A stretch of 64,000 bases of DNA from Tetragonia tetragonoides (Eukaryota; Streptophyta; Magnoliopsida; Caryophyllales; Aizoaceae). The notes beneath the pieces were generated by a model that had not been told where the DNA came from, made no database searches, and saw nothing but the letters and a program-made list of their open reading frames with translations. Within the stretch, counting starts at the first letter, position 1, and each line of letters begins with the position of its first letter. Location: positions 21,214,501 through 21,278,500 of the forward strand of contig CM076154.1 in assembly GCA_038025085.1 (NCBI GenBank). The letters run 5' to 3'. This document shows positions 41,463 to 52,165 of the stretch, piece by piece. The position numbers and the translations under genes are program-made.

Positions 41463-43346
41463 TCACTCTTCTACGCCAAGGTGTCAAGTCGGTTTCTTGA
41501 CATGCTTGGAGGATTTGACCAAGGTGCGTGAGTACAGCCTTGGTGGGGCTGCTTATGCTTCTTTGGTGAAGTGGTGCCGTCGGGCCTGTAGGCCTAAGGA
41601 GACGAGTGAGAGGACATCTATTACGGGCCCATGGAGGATACTAGAGGTAGACTCTTTTTTTTTTGTTTACTCCTCTCTTTTTGTTGCCTATGTCTTCAAT
41701 TGTGGAAATCATTTTTTTGTGTTTGCTTGTGTGGCAGCTGTGGTTCTTTGAGTATTTTCCAACTTTCGGTCCTCATCGTCCTGGTTTGAGGATGTTTCCT
41801 TTAGGTTCACGATGGGTCAGCAGGGATGCCCATCCGTTCACTTCTCTGGAGCATTTCCGGGCTACCTTTGAGAGCCATGCTGTGTCCACTGTACGTTGTT
41901 GTTGATTTGTGCATTCCTTTTGTTCATTTTGTGTGAATGAATTTTGACCTGGCAACCTGAAGGTGTCGTGGTCCGCCTTTGATGAGGTTCCTGGGGTTCC
42001 TCCCCATATTACCCTAGAGTCTTTCAGGGTATCTTCTCTACGAGTGGTCTTCGAGGGGCCATTCAGCTTTGTATGGTATCTGGGGGATCGCTTGACTCGA
42101 TTGGTCTATCCCTCCCTGGGTACTCATCTGGTTCCGGAGGATCCTCCTTTGACCATGTTTTACCTGCGTGGTCTGAGTGTGCGGGACCTGGGGGTCGTGA
42201 TCCGTGGTAGGGCGGCGCAGGAGTTTATCATGCCGGAGGTCGTTGGCTTAGACCAGACTGCCATGTATCTGGCCTATTGCTTGGATCGCTTGATGCCGGA
42301 CCTTACTCTGAGGTAAGAAACTTGTCTGCATCTTTTAACTGTGTGTGTAATATACTGACTTTTTGTGTCTTGCAGGCGGATCGTCTAGCTCTTCCGGGCC
42401 CTAGGAGGTCTCGTTCTAGAGCTTCTCGGGGTCAGCCCACAAGTGTGACCTTGCCGACCAACGAGGTGAGGTATTTTGGAGAGAGTGGGGGACGCATAGT
42501 GGAGGAGTTCCCTCTTGTCATTGCTGATGGAGAGGCGGTGGAGCGCCTGCCCCTTCCCGATGGTTGCACGGGGGTGAGTCATCTTCTTTGTCTCTCTTTT
42601 ATACATGTGTTTGCTTTTGTGTGTTTGACTCTATTTTGGGGCTCTCTCTCTCTTTTGTAGTTGAACCGGGAGCAGACCTCTCAAATCTTCAAGCTCATCC
42701 ATCTGTTGAAGAAAGGCTACGGTTCGGCGATGGGCAAGGGGAAGAGTTCTCGGTCTGAGACCGTTATGTAAGTAAACTCTCTTCTCTCTCTTTTTGTTTG
42801 TTTAGCTAAGTGAAGTGCTTAACTTAACATTTTATCTTTGATTATCTGCAGAGGTGTCTCAGTCTTCATCTTCGGTAGGACCACACCACTCTTCTGCAGC
42901 GAGGGCTTCTTCAGCGAGCAGACCATCTATTGCTCGTTCTCCTCCTGTGGTGGTGACCGGGCCTCCTGTTGATGAGGCGCCCGGACCTTCTGTCCCGTAT
43001 ATTTCGGAGATGTTCTGTCCTGCTGATTTCCGGCCTTCCCTTGATAAGTTGCCTGCTGCTACGCCCTTGGCTGGAGATTGGGCGAATGCCCCTGGATGGG
43101 ATTATGTCATATGCTGGGCCTTCTCATCAGGACGTGGCTATGGATTTTGCTAGTCAGGCCACTGCGAACTTATTTGCCTTGGGGTTTTCGGTAGGTACCC
43201 CTATGCGGGCCCCGGCGTATGATGGACGGGACATGAGGCCTGGGAACAGCAGGCCCATATATAGCTCTTATTTCCCTTATTTGACCGAAAACTATGGTCA
43301 GGGGCCGTCCATTGATGATGAGGCGGGCAGCAACGATTCCAGTTGA
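41463..43346 (+). pseudogene. PMD-like antisense gene of Element 2, 5'-truncated
   Basis: Exons matching Element 1 exons 2-7 can be placed: to 41646, 41738-41890, 41963-42312, 42376-42573, 42661-42767 and about 42852-43346, with GT-AG introns at corresponding positions. KVREYSLGGAAYASLVKWCR, then LWFFEYFPTF, VWYLGDRLTRLVYPSLGTHL and LNREQTSQIFKLIHLLKKG parallel the Element 1 protein. Internal exons 3-6 are free of stops. The first PMD half is lost at the truncation, and frame breaks occur near 42852 and 43105. The C-terminus is Ser/Pro-rich and ends DDEAGSNDSS. Confidence 0.72.
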
Positions 43347-43740
43347 ACAATGTTGGGCCACCTTTGTAAACGTTGGCCTTTGAATTTCGAACTCCTGTTT
43401 TTGGTGTAGCACACACACATTTTTTGTTTGATATGCATGAAAATGTTATGGTGACTCAATTATGCCCATCTGATCTATTATGTATTGTTTCGTGCAGTAG
43501 GACAAAGCTATAAGTTTAGGGAATAGTAAAAAAATTGCAAGGAAAAAGAAAAATTTACACATATTACACCCCCTAAAAAAATAGAAAATAATAAATAAAA
43601 AAAGAAATGAAAAAAAAGATAAATCTAAGAGAGTCTCGGGCTTTGTAATTCCGCGCGAGTATCAAAAACTGGGCTGAAACCGGGTCGCCTGGATCAAAAA
43701 AAGCAAACTGGAGCGAAATAGAAATTCGGACCGGGCTAGG
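43347..43740 (+). other. Spacer between antisense genes of Element 2
   Basis: AT-rich 3' flank of the PMD relic, then entry to the GC-rich promoter box region. No gene seen. Confidence 0.4.
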
Positions 43741-43853
43741 GTCTGGGCTGCTAGCGGCGCTGGGCTGGGCCGCTAGCAGCGCTGACCAGTCCTGCTGACA
43801 GCCCTTTTTTGTGGATTTTTGGCTTTTTCGGCCCGCGTTCCTGCCTATAAATA
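43741..43853 (+). promoter_or_regulatory. LTR-like promoter of the DUF7745-like gene, Element 2
   Basis: GC boxes GCTAGCGGCGCTGGGC, GGCCGCTAGC and GCTGACAGCC (43748-43803) are followed by TATAAATA at 43846-43853. The LTR of the same element carries GCCGCTAGCGGCC and GCTGACAGCC (51769-51815), and LTRs of this family have the core GCCTATAAATA in the same order. The ATG follows 75 bp after the TATA box. Confidence 0.55.
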
Positions 43854-43927
43854 GGATTCGGGGTGCTTGATGTTGTACCACTTTTTTGTATACCTTTAGC
43901 TCTCCCAAACTTCTCCAATTTTCTGCC

Positions 43928-45274
43928 ATGCTGAAATCCTTTGAAGATCTGTTCGATGCCTGGTGCGAAAATCCGACCGTAGAATATAAACTTGAACTAA
44001 CCCCGTTTCATGTTTCTACCTTGTTAAACTTAAAACCAACCAAAATATTGTGGCCCTTTCTTCGATCTGCTTTGAATTATTGGGATCCTGACTTGCATGT
44101 TTTCCGGTTTGGTAATTCTGAATTATGCCCTTTGGTTGAGGAATTTGCTGCGATCACTAATATTCCTAATGTTCTTCCCCCAGTTATGCCTTATGTGAGA
44201 GATGGTTTTAGGGATCAATACAGAAAATCCTTGGGCTTGTCATCTGCAGAAGCCAAAAACATGGTGTTCGGCGCTGATGTGGACTTGGTTCAACTTTGCA
44301 AAAAATTCGCTATTTCTTCTGAAAAAGGTGCCATATTCAGATGTTGCCGTCGACAGACTTTCATAATATGCCTGTTAAACCGCATGTTGTTTGCTAATGT
44401 AGAATCTTCCAACTTGGGTAGAGCCTCGTTGCTGCGAGTGGTTAATCAAATGGTTGAAGACCATTCTCTCTTACATCTGGTCATAGGAGAAACCATTATT
44501 GGGCTCGACAGGTTGAAAACATCTCCTAACCAAGCTTTTTCGGGCAGCCCCCTGCTGCTTCAAATCTGGTTATGCGAGCATCTGAGGTTGATAGAGTCGC
44601 CGAATAATCTGATTATCCGTGTTCCTCGGACTTGGTCAAAGAAAACCTATACCGCTGCTAGCTTTCTGGTTAGGAAAAGGCTGTATTTTGAAAAGTCCCT
44701 TGCTGAATGGGATGTCTTTTCCAAAGCGGGACCTATCATCCGTTGGCATGTGCCCTGGTGGAGCTTGACTTCAAAAGTGGCTTGTGATGACTTGATCCTT
44801 CATACTACCATACTGGGTCTGTACAGGACCACTTTCTTCTTTCCCTCTAGGGTCATTAGGCAATATGGTTTGAAGCAGGTGATTCCCCGTCAGGAGACTA
44901 CGAGACCAAATGTCGTGGCCTTAACCACTGAATTTGTTGCAGAGTGGGAAAAGTATTGGCGTAGCCGGCATCACTGGACTGTACCTCGGGTGATTGCCCC
45001 AACTCAGGTCTCTGAGATCTACCTAAACTGGCGTTCTTGCAGTGATGGAGAAGCGAGACGATCCCTTCGTCATGAGGAGTGGGACCAACTAAAGCCTAGG
45101 TATGACTCACAAACAGGAGGTAAGAAAAGAAAGAAATTGTCTCAAATGGGAGACTATCACGTACTGAAGAAAGGCAAGCCCCCAGCACAAGGAAGCGATC
45201 ACAGATCGTCCTCAAGTCAAGATCCTTCAAAGAAGAACTCTTCAACGATGCCTACTAAAGGGAAAAAGGATTAA
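43928..45274 (+). CDS. DUF7745-like antisense protein of Element 2, 448 aa, intact
   Basis: An uninterrupted frame with a promoter in front of it. The N-terminal half holds LTPFHVSTLLNLKPTKILWP, LNYWDPDLHVFRFGNSELCP and LVEEFAAITNIPNVLP; this xxFWDPxxxxFxFGxxxLxPTxEEYxxL-like plan, with GSPLLLQIWLCEHL and FFFPSRVIRQYGLKQVIP downstream, resembles plant DUF7745 proteins. Function is unknown. The C-terminus is basic and polar (GGKKRKKLSQMG, then KKNSSTMPTKGKKD), suggesting nuclear location. Compared with Element 1, the 90-bp intron is exactly absent. It converges with integrase, and a GAATAAAG signal lies at about 45401. The frame may be under selection, although the surrounding element is defective. 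Confidence 0.7.
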   Translation: MLKSFEDLFDAWCENPTVEYKLELTPFHVSTLLNLKPTKILWPFLRSALNYWDPDLHVFRFGNSELCPLVEEFAAITNIPNVLPPVMPYVRDGFRDQYRKSLGLSSAEAKNMVFGADVDLVQLCKKFAISSEKGAIFRCCRRQTFIICLLNRMLFANVESSNLGRASLLRVVNQMVEDHSLLHLVIGETIIGLDRLKTSPNQAFSGSPLLLQIWLCEHLRLIESPNNLIIRVPRTWSKKTYTAASFLVRKRLYFEKSLAEWDVFSKAGPIIRWHVPWWSLTSKVACDDLILHTTILGLYRTTFFFPSRVIRQYGLKQVIPRQETTRPNVVALTTEFVAEWEKYWRSRHHWTVPRVIAPTQVSEIYLNWRSCSDGEARRSLRHEEWDQLKPRYDSQTGGKKRKKLSQMGDYHVLKKGKPPAQGSDHRSSSSQDPSKKNSSTMPTKGKKD

Positions 45275-45464
45275 AGTAGTTTTCTAGGAAAGCAAGTCTA
45301 GTTTTCAAAAGAAAATAATAATAGGAATTTGTTTAGCTTAAACCCTCATAGTTGCATTGGAAGTTTTAATTCTTGCAATGTAAGCTTATTCGTTCAGTTT
45401 GAATAAAGATTATCTTTTTTGAATGAGTTGAATGGAATTTGTGGATTGATTTCGGCCAGGCCCC
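45275..45464 (+). other. 3' UTR-like flank of the DUF7745-like gene
   Basis: AT-rich, with a plant-type polyadenylation signal (AATAAA) near 45402. It leads into the conserved hairpin. Confidence 0.5.
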
Positions 45465-45514
45465 TTTGAAAGGGTGACCTACGTATCCAGTGTGGAATCA
45501 GGCCAGCGTAGTTC
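45465..45514. other. Conserved double-hairpin motif, Element 2
   Basis: GCCCCTTTGAAAGGG stem, then CCTACGTATCC, loop, GGAATCAGGCCA and CGTAGTTC. It matches 8416-8475 in layout with changed but paired stem bases. Confidence 0.6.
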
Positions 45515-45583
45515 GTTCAAATAGTGTTCGTCTTCTTTTCGTTTTTTTTTTAAGTTTTCGATTTTTTTTTTTAAGTTTTTTTT

Positions 45584-46858
45584 TTAGACGTAACACTTCT
45601 TTAATTGGTCCATGTTGGTAAGCTGGCTGAACTCGATGCCATCGATATCCATAAGTCTGACGGCACCTCCTGATAGGATGTCTTTGATGATGAATGGTCC
45701 AGATCAATTTGGGAGAAACTTACCCTTGGGGTCGGTTACTGGGGCTCGTAATTCTTTCCAAACTAAGTCCCCTTCCTTTACATTTCGAGGTCCAACAATT
45801 TTGTTGAATGCTCTTGCCATGCGTTGTTGATACATGTGGGAATGGTCCAGGGCCCGTCGGCGTCTTTCATCTGTGAACATGAGCTCTTCATAGCGGGCTT
45901 GCAACCATTGGGTTTCGGGAATGTCTCCTTCCAAGGCTATGCGCATGGATGGTAGTTGGACTTCTATGGGTAAAACTGCTTCCAATCCATAGACTAGGGA
46001 GTAATGTGTTGCTCCTATAGAGGATCTTATGGATGTCCTATACTCCCAAAGGGCAAATGGGAGTTTGATGGGCCAATCTTTGTAGTTCTCTATCATCTTT
46101 TCAATGATAGTCTTGAGGTTTTTGTTGGCGGCCTCTACTGCGCCATTGGTTTGGGGATGGTAAGGGGATGATTTGTGGTGCTGGATTTTGTAGCTTTTGA
46201 GAAGGGTGGTTGTTTCTTCTTTGAAATAGGATCCATGGTCACTTATGATTTCATGTGGAATACCATATCGGCAAATGATGTTGTTCCTTATGAATTTGGA
46301 CACTTGTTTGGAGGTAAGGACGGCATAGGACTGGGCTTCAACCCACTTGGTAAAATAGTCTATGGCTACTAGGATGTATTCATGTCCTCCCGAGCCCTTC
46401 GGGGTGATTTTTCCAATGATGTCTACTCCCCATGCAGAAAATGGCCAAGGAGAGGTGAAGTTGTGGAGCATCGAGGGTGGCATATGCTGCAGGTTGGCAT
46501 ATATCTGACACTTCTTACACTTCTTAATGTAGTCATAACAATCATTTTCCATAGTAGTCCAGTAGTATCCCAGTCGTAGAACCTTTCTGGAGAGCATTCG
46601 ACCATTCATGTGTGGTCCACACACCCCATTGTGTACCTCTTCCATAATCTCTGCATCTTCTTCGGCGTTCACACATCTGAGGTTAACCCCGTTGTGGGAT
46701 TTCTTGTACAGAACCCCCTTGTATTCTAGGTATTGCGCCGCTAAGAGACGGATGGCCCGTTGATCTCTTAGTGGTGCATCTTGAGGGTACACTGCTTTGC
46801 TGATGTAGTTGAAGACGTCTTGGTACCAAGGATCTTCTTCGATCGGAGCCAAAGCCAC
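45584..46858 (-). pseudogene. Integrase of Element 2
   Basis: Zinc-binding EVHNGVCGPHMNGRMLSR and CKKCQ, the core with WGVDIIGKI, IISDHGSYF and NGAVEAANK, and a chromodomain-less end MDQLKKCYV like that of Element 1. One stop (TGA at about 45704) replaces Trp in KFLPN-x-SGPF. Otherwise it is open for 384 residues. RT and both RNase H domains, which should lie upstream, are absent. Confidence 0.88.
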
Positions 46859-47289
46859 TTATGTGTCGAGATTGTTGCAAAAGCTGGTTCACTTCCTTTT
46901 CTTGGGGAGTGGCATCGTTGAGGGAATTCAGCTACTCAAATTCCTGTAAAAGTGATGAAAATCTGTATTCTTACTTTGCGAAGTTTACTTACATTACTCA
47001 AATTGATTAGTTAATGATTTGTGCAACTTTGTATTCATTGGATTTGTCAATAGTTAAACAAAGAGAGAAATGAGTAAGAGGAATTTTTATTGATTTGCAA
47101 AAATAGATAAGCACACATGACTTTAGAGAAGAGGGTCTCTAATACCCGTAAAAAAGAAATTAGACTTAGAAGGAAAATAAAAGGGGAACACCCCCTATTC
47201 AAGACTCAACCTAAAGATTTAGCTAAGACCCTAACTCGACAGGACTTGGAGACTCAGACTCGAGTCCTCTAGCTCTTGCAGGTAACTAA
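46859..47289 (-). other. Noncoding segment in place of RT/RNase H
   Basis: No protein similarity. On the minus strand a CAATAAAAATT signal lies near 47080, and Element 3 has CAATAAAGATT after its gag (about 56005). It may be a polyadenylation region that became joined to integrase. Confidence 0.4.
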
Positions 47290-48824
47290 TTAATTCCAGG
47301 GCTCTTCTTCTTCCTTCAAAGGCGGTGGTACTTCCCCGCTATCTATGATCTTTTGTATGTCATCCTTCAGGTGAACGCATTTATCTGTGTAGTGGCCGAA
47401 AACCTGGTGATAGCGACAGTAGAGGTCTGGGTCTCTATGTACTTCTTGAAGATCGTTAGGAGGGATTGTAGCTTTAAGGTCTCCTCTCCATATGAGGGTA
47501 TTCATGACGTTACCAATGGGGACATTCAGTTGGGTATACTCTTTTTGGTTAAAACGGTGCCACCCCTTTATTGCCCATGAGTTAGGCGATCACATGGTCC
47601 CTCGATCAATGAAAGTGGTGATTACCCCCTTCAGACGCTTGCATTGGTTAGTGTGGTGTTCATTAGCTTCACAGTATTTGCGTCGAAGGTAGGGAAATCT
47701 GTCCCTAGGAAGAATGCAAGGGGTAGGCCTCCTTGGATGGGCATATCCATACTTGACCATCTTGCTGAACATTTCATCTTGTTGGAAGCAAGCTTCTCCC
47801 TTGGCCAGAATGATATTGCATTCTGTGGGTCGTTCCAACGAAGCAATTTTCTCTTCCATCCGCTGAATTGCATTGTGGTGATGTGCCACGTAGATGGACA
47901 TTCCCTCAATAGTTTCCTTTACTTCTTCAAACTCATTCGGTTCTCCTATTTTTTCAGAAGGATAGGTCTCGAATTCCCTGGAACTGTCTGAGCTGTGAGA
48001 TTTAGTATCTTCTTCTATGAGGGATACCTCTTCAGGGGAGAATCCCCATAGGTCAATATCTTCACTATCATGCTCTATCTTCAAGACAAGAGTCTTGTCA
48101 ATGGTCGCCTTGATGGGGTTGGCTTCGATTTCCACAATTTCTCCCTCCAACATCATTTTGACCTTCTGGTGCAGGGTAGAGGCTACAGCATTTAAACCAT
48201 GGAGCCAAGGTCGCCCTAACAACAAGTTGAAAGTAGTTGGAATATCCATCACATGAAACTGGACCATTTTCTCTATAGCCCCAGAGGTAACATTCATAAT
48301 TATGGTGTCCAGAAACTTTCGACTAGAGTTGTCATACGCGCGCAAGCCTTGCGCCGAGTGAGCCAAATTGTTGATATCGATGCCCAGTTTGCTGCAGTTC
48401 TCAATGGGCATACATTTACGGCCGAGCCATTATCCACTAGGGTCATGGGTACATACTTGCCCATGGCGAATACAGACAAGTACAGAGCATTATTGTGTGA
48501 AGAACCTTCTCGTGGTAACTCATTGTCCGAAAAAGTAATGGATGGCCTAGTTTTATCCCCTACCAAGAAATTGACTAGTTTGTCAGGCCTCATATCAGGC
48601 GATACCGAAACCTTTGACAAGGCTTCCAAAATGGCCTGGCGATGTTCATAGGACGAGGCTAGAAGTTGCCAAATGGAGATGTCGGCCTTGATTCTCTTGA
48701 GTTGTCCTGCGATGGGAGATTCTTTATCCTTTCCGGGAGTTTCTTCCACTTCTTCTTCAGCTGGAGGTGGGATTCTGTCATTATAGATGTTTGGTGGCCT
48801 ATAATGACGACCGGAGCGTGTCAA
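47290..48824 (-). pseudogene. Protease plus coiled-coil and two zinc knuckles of Element 2
   Basis: The protease region MTLVDNGSAVNVCPLRT and FNLLLGRPWLHGLNAVAST is clear. A frameshift near 48405 separates two frames. Downstream, instead of RT, come an acidic stretch, a short helical segment (NAIQRMEEKIASLERP), and two knuckle-like motifs: CEANEHHTNQC and, after a TGA at about 47588, YCRYHQVFGHYTDKCVHLKD (C-X2-H-X4-H-X4-C). The protein ends KEEEEPWN. Tat gags carry one such knuckle upstream of protease, so two downstream copies are unusual. Confidence 0.75.
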
Positions 48825-49854
48825 GTGGGCTACTCCTACGGGCGATCTGGTTTGGATCTCCCATACGTCTTCTTCTCACTGTCCCATATTCCAGCAATTT
48901 CAAATCCCAAGGCATCTTCAACACTTATATGTGAAATGGCACCCAAAGGGTTATTCGAGCTGCCGGGTGCTTGACCAGGTTTTGGTAAGGTTATGGTGTC
49001 GTTCTCAATTCTATCTTGGATAGCATGTTTAAGAGCCCAACAGTTGTCGGTGTCGCGCCATTTTCCTTAATGGTACTTGCAGTACTCCCCTTCTTTCCAG
49101 TTACGACTCTTAACAGATGGTTCCGGAGTTGGTCCAATGGGCTGCAGCAGATTATTTTTTATCATTCTTTCGAAAGCATGTGACAAAGTCATTCCAAGAG
49201 GGGTGAATTCCCTTGGCGGCTTTCTCTCAGCAAAGGTATTCACAGCAGCTACCTCATTAACCTGATCACCAGAGGAGGTTCCAGCAGTTCCCCTCTTGTC
49301 TCACCCATAAGTTAAGGGCTTAGGGGTGACCTGATCCTTATTTTTGTTGACATCATCTTCAATGAGAATGCCAACGTCATATAGACGCTGATATGAGTCG
49401 ATGACCTGATACAGAAGGTGAATCTTATAAACCGGTTGCAGGTTCTTAATGAAATGTCTGATCTGCTCAGTTTCAGAGGGCCTTTCCACCATTTCAGCTA
49501 TCTTGGACTTTCATCGACGGAGGGATCCTTGCTTCTTCTTCTCTCTTTTTTTCTATATCTTCAACTTTGAGTCGAACCTTTTCCAACTTGCTCATGAGGT
49601 CATCAAATCTCTCATCCATGGTCTTAGGCATTTGGGAAGGTGGGAGGGGTGATTGGTGTGGAGAAAAAGGTATGTAGTGACGGTGAATTTATTGATGGTG
49701 AAGATGTTTGTGGTGGAGGTAAACAAGGACCTGGTGGTGTAGACGGTTGCAAACGAACCAGCCTCGCCGAAGGCCGAGCCCAACTTTTCTCAAGATTTCC
49801 TTTCTTCTTTGGACCCCCTATCCTGAATAGGAAGCATGGAGCACTTAGTAACAA
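48825..49854 (-). pseudogene. Gag of Element 2, internally deleted
   Basis: The N-terminus (RIGGPKKKGNLEKSWARPS, then KTMDERFDDLMSKLEKVR) matches Element 3. It then jumps near 49520 directly to SKIAEMVERPSETEQIRHFI, skipping the central gag core present in Elements 1 and 3. The zinc knuckle at about 49050-49095 is broken (CKYH, stop, then RDTDNC). Several stops follow. It could not form normal particles. Confidence 0.8.
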
Positions 49855-50886
49855 AAATCATGAGACTCTCATCTAATGAAAAATTGACCAACACATAGAA
49901 AACACATTGTCTTAAAAGAAAAAGAAAAATCCTTAAGCGTAAATGCCCAAATATTTCCCTAATATCCAAGGAAAATAAAGTCAATGAACGAAAATAAGAA
50001 AAATAGAAAAAGATAACTATCCTAATTTTAATTTCCTAGACTCAAAGAAAATGAAAAATGGGATAAAACAAAAAGAAATTTCGGTCCTTTTCTTTTTTCT
50101 TTTTTCTTTGATTTTTCGGCATTTTTTGTTTTTGCCGGTTTTTTTTTTTTTTGCTTTTTCGATTTTTTTTTGTTTTTTTTTTTTTGGGCCGAATCTGAAT
50201 TACATAAAAAAAAAAAAAAAAGAAAAAGAAAATACAGAAATAAGAAAAAGGGAGAGGGGAAATTAAAAGACTGACTCTTTTTTTTCCACTAAAAAGATCC
50301 TAGAAATTGTTCATGACCTTTAGAATATATCATTGGGAAAATGATGAGTGTTCATTGAATTTGAATTCTCGCACCATCTTTGGGCACTAGGAACTAGCTA
50401 AAAATAAAAGAAAAGACTTCTAGCACGTAAGTACATGTTGGCATATAATCACGTAATTCATGCATTCAAGCAAGCATTATAACGAAGTAGTTTACAGGCA
50501 AACATGTGATCAGACGGGCATTACAACGACACATGCACAACAAGCAAGCGGATGCATAAATGTGGTTTAAAGGCTATTGGCTCCTGTGAGGTTACCATGA
50601 CAAACTACAACTTCTGTTCGGCGGATGGTCGACACATCGATTGTAAATCTTTTCATCGACAAAGGATTGATAGGTCATGGGTGAGGAAGCGTCGATTTGC
50701 ACGATAGGACAACTGTATATTCCTTTAGATATACGTGTTGTCTACGAGTTGCGACACAAACTTCCTCGAGGGTCGATAAGGGTCAAAAGGTTGTGCCAAG
50801 GCACATGCAAATGATGCAAAATATATGGAACACGTTATTAAACAATTAAGCAAACTTGACTTTCGAGTCTCACCCTCTTAACTAAA
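49855..50886 (-). other. 5' leader of Element 2 with T-rich tract
   Basis: About 1 kb. The segment 50380-50905 is nearly the same as 58065-58590 of Element 3. A strongly T-rich then A-rich stretch (50080-50250) is matched in Element 3 at 57700-57960. No coding content. Confidence 0.65.
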
Positions 50887-50904
50887 TCCCCAGTGAAGTC
50901 GCCA
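50887..50904 (-). other. Primer-binding site of Element 2
   Basis: The minus strand reads TGGCGACTTCACTGGGGA next to the LTR, one base different from Element 1. Confidence 0.8.
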
Positions 50905-50905
50905 C

Positions 50906-52165
50906 TGTAAGGACCCGGGATTTTCACCAATCCTTTTGTTTCCCCGGAGTGCGTCCTTATAGAAAATCTGTCAGTTGGGGGCTTAGATAAGTTCAATGGA
51001 CCATCGAGTTAGAAAAGCTTTTGTAAAGATTAGAATTGAATAAAAACCATGAAAGAGGTCACAAATCTGCTATCGGCATTTTATCAAAGGGGCAACCCAA
51101 TAGCGCGATAAGTGAACTAATCAAGTTTTTAGAAAGATTCCCACTTATATAAAACATATAAGTACCCAAGAATAAAGGGTTCGGGGGCGAAGGTACGAGG
51201 TAGTAAGGTGTTAGGCACCCAACTCGCTCGTATTATGACGGCCTCTACTAACTCAAGTATGCTTAATAATTTAAAGACATAATTCCAATGCAAAATCGGA
51301 TTAACACCCTAGACTTAGACTATTAATTGGTTCATCACAAGCATCACGACATTTATTTTAACCCTTATTTAGACATGCATTTGATTGACAAGTTGAGCAG
51401 CACAACGACTATACAGACAGTATTTAGGATGCAATAAAAACGTGACCTAGTAGGATATCTACATTATGACTACTAGAAAATAAACAAATAAGCAAGCAAT
51501 TTGATTTGAGCCCTCAGGAATTTGTACCTGAACTGTAGGCTATATTTGACAAGAATAGTAAAAATAGATCTCAAGTTTTAGAAGAAAGAGGGGGAACCTC
51601 AGGAGTACTCAACTGAGAATAGAGGTTGCCAACTGTACGCTGTGTGTTTTGAACTGAGGGTGAAGGGTTGTTTATATAGGCGAGGGAACTAGGGTTGTAC
51701 GGTTGAAAATTGAGTTGAAAAATGAGACGGGCTTGAAAAATGAGCCGGCCCCGAAGGAAAAGTCAGCGCCGCTAGCGGCCTTGGGACATTTCCCAGGGCC
51801 GCTGACAGCCGTCAGCGGCCAGCTGGATGACGTCATATTGATGTCATCCAGCCTATTTTTATTTTCCGGGGGATTTTAAACGTTCTGAAAAATATGAAAA
51901 GACTGTTTTACCCCTGAACGGTATAAGACGGTTTTACCCTTAAATCGCAACTTGGCGACCGGGAGTCGGAATGAGGCATGAGACGTGTTGTTGGAAAGCT
52001 CTTGAAAGGGTCTTCTGAATGGAATGGAATAAAGGAGTGTTTGGAGGAAAAACCTTAGACCTTATCTTAACTATTAAAGCAAAATAGCAGTTCAAGCTTA
52101 AAAATTACTCCTTTCATCATCGGGCTTTTGCGGAGAAATCTGAAGACGCTTTTTTGGCGTCTACA
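50906..52165 (-). repeat. 5' LTR of Element 2
   Basis: 1260 bp, TGTAAGGACCCG to GGCGTCTACA. It is shorter than the Element 3 LTR because the region near the end lacks the block found at 52765-53200. The minus-strand TATA is at 51671-51678. The block GGTGTTAGGCACCCAACTCG is shared with Element 3. Confidence 0.85.

Larger units (their letters stand above)
41462..52165 (-). mobile_element. Element 2: Tat/Ogre-like element, left-truncated, RT-less
   Basis: In element orientation: 5' LTR (50906-52165), PBS, gag with a deletion, protease, two extra zinc knuckles, no RT or RNase H, integrase, conserved hairpin, antisense DUF7745-like gene and antisense PMD gene. The 3' LTR and the start of the PMD gene are missing at 41462. 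Leader and LTR body align with Element 3, but the terminal part of the LTR differs, so it is a sister subfamily. Confidence 0.85.

Noticed and set aside
50051..50266. Phe-rich frame in the Element 2 leader
   Set aside because: Homopolymer artefact in an untranslated leader.
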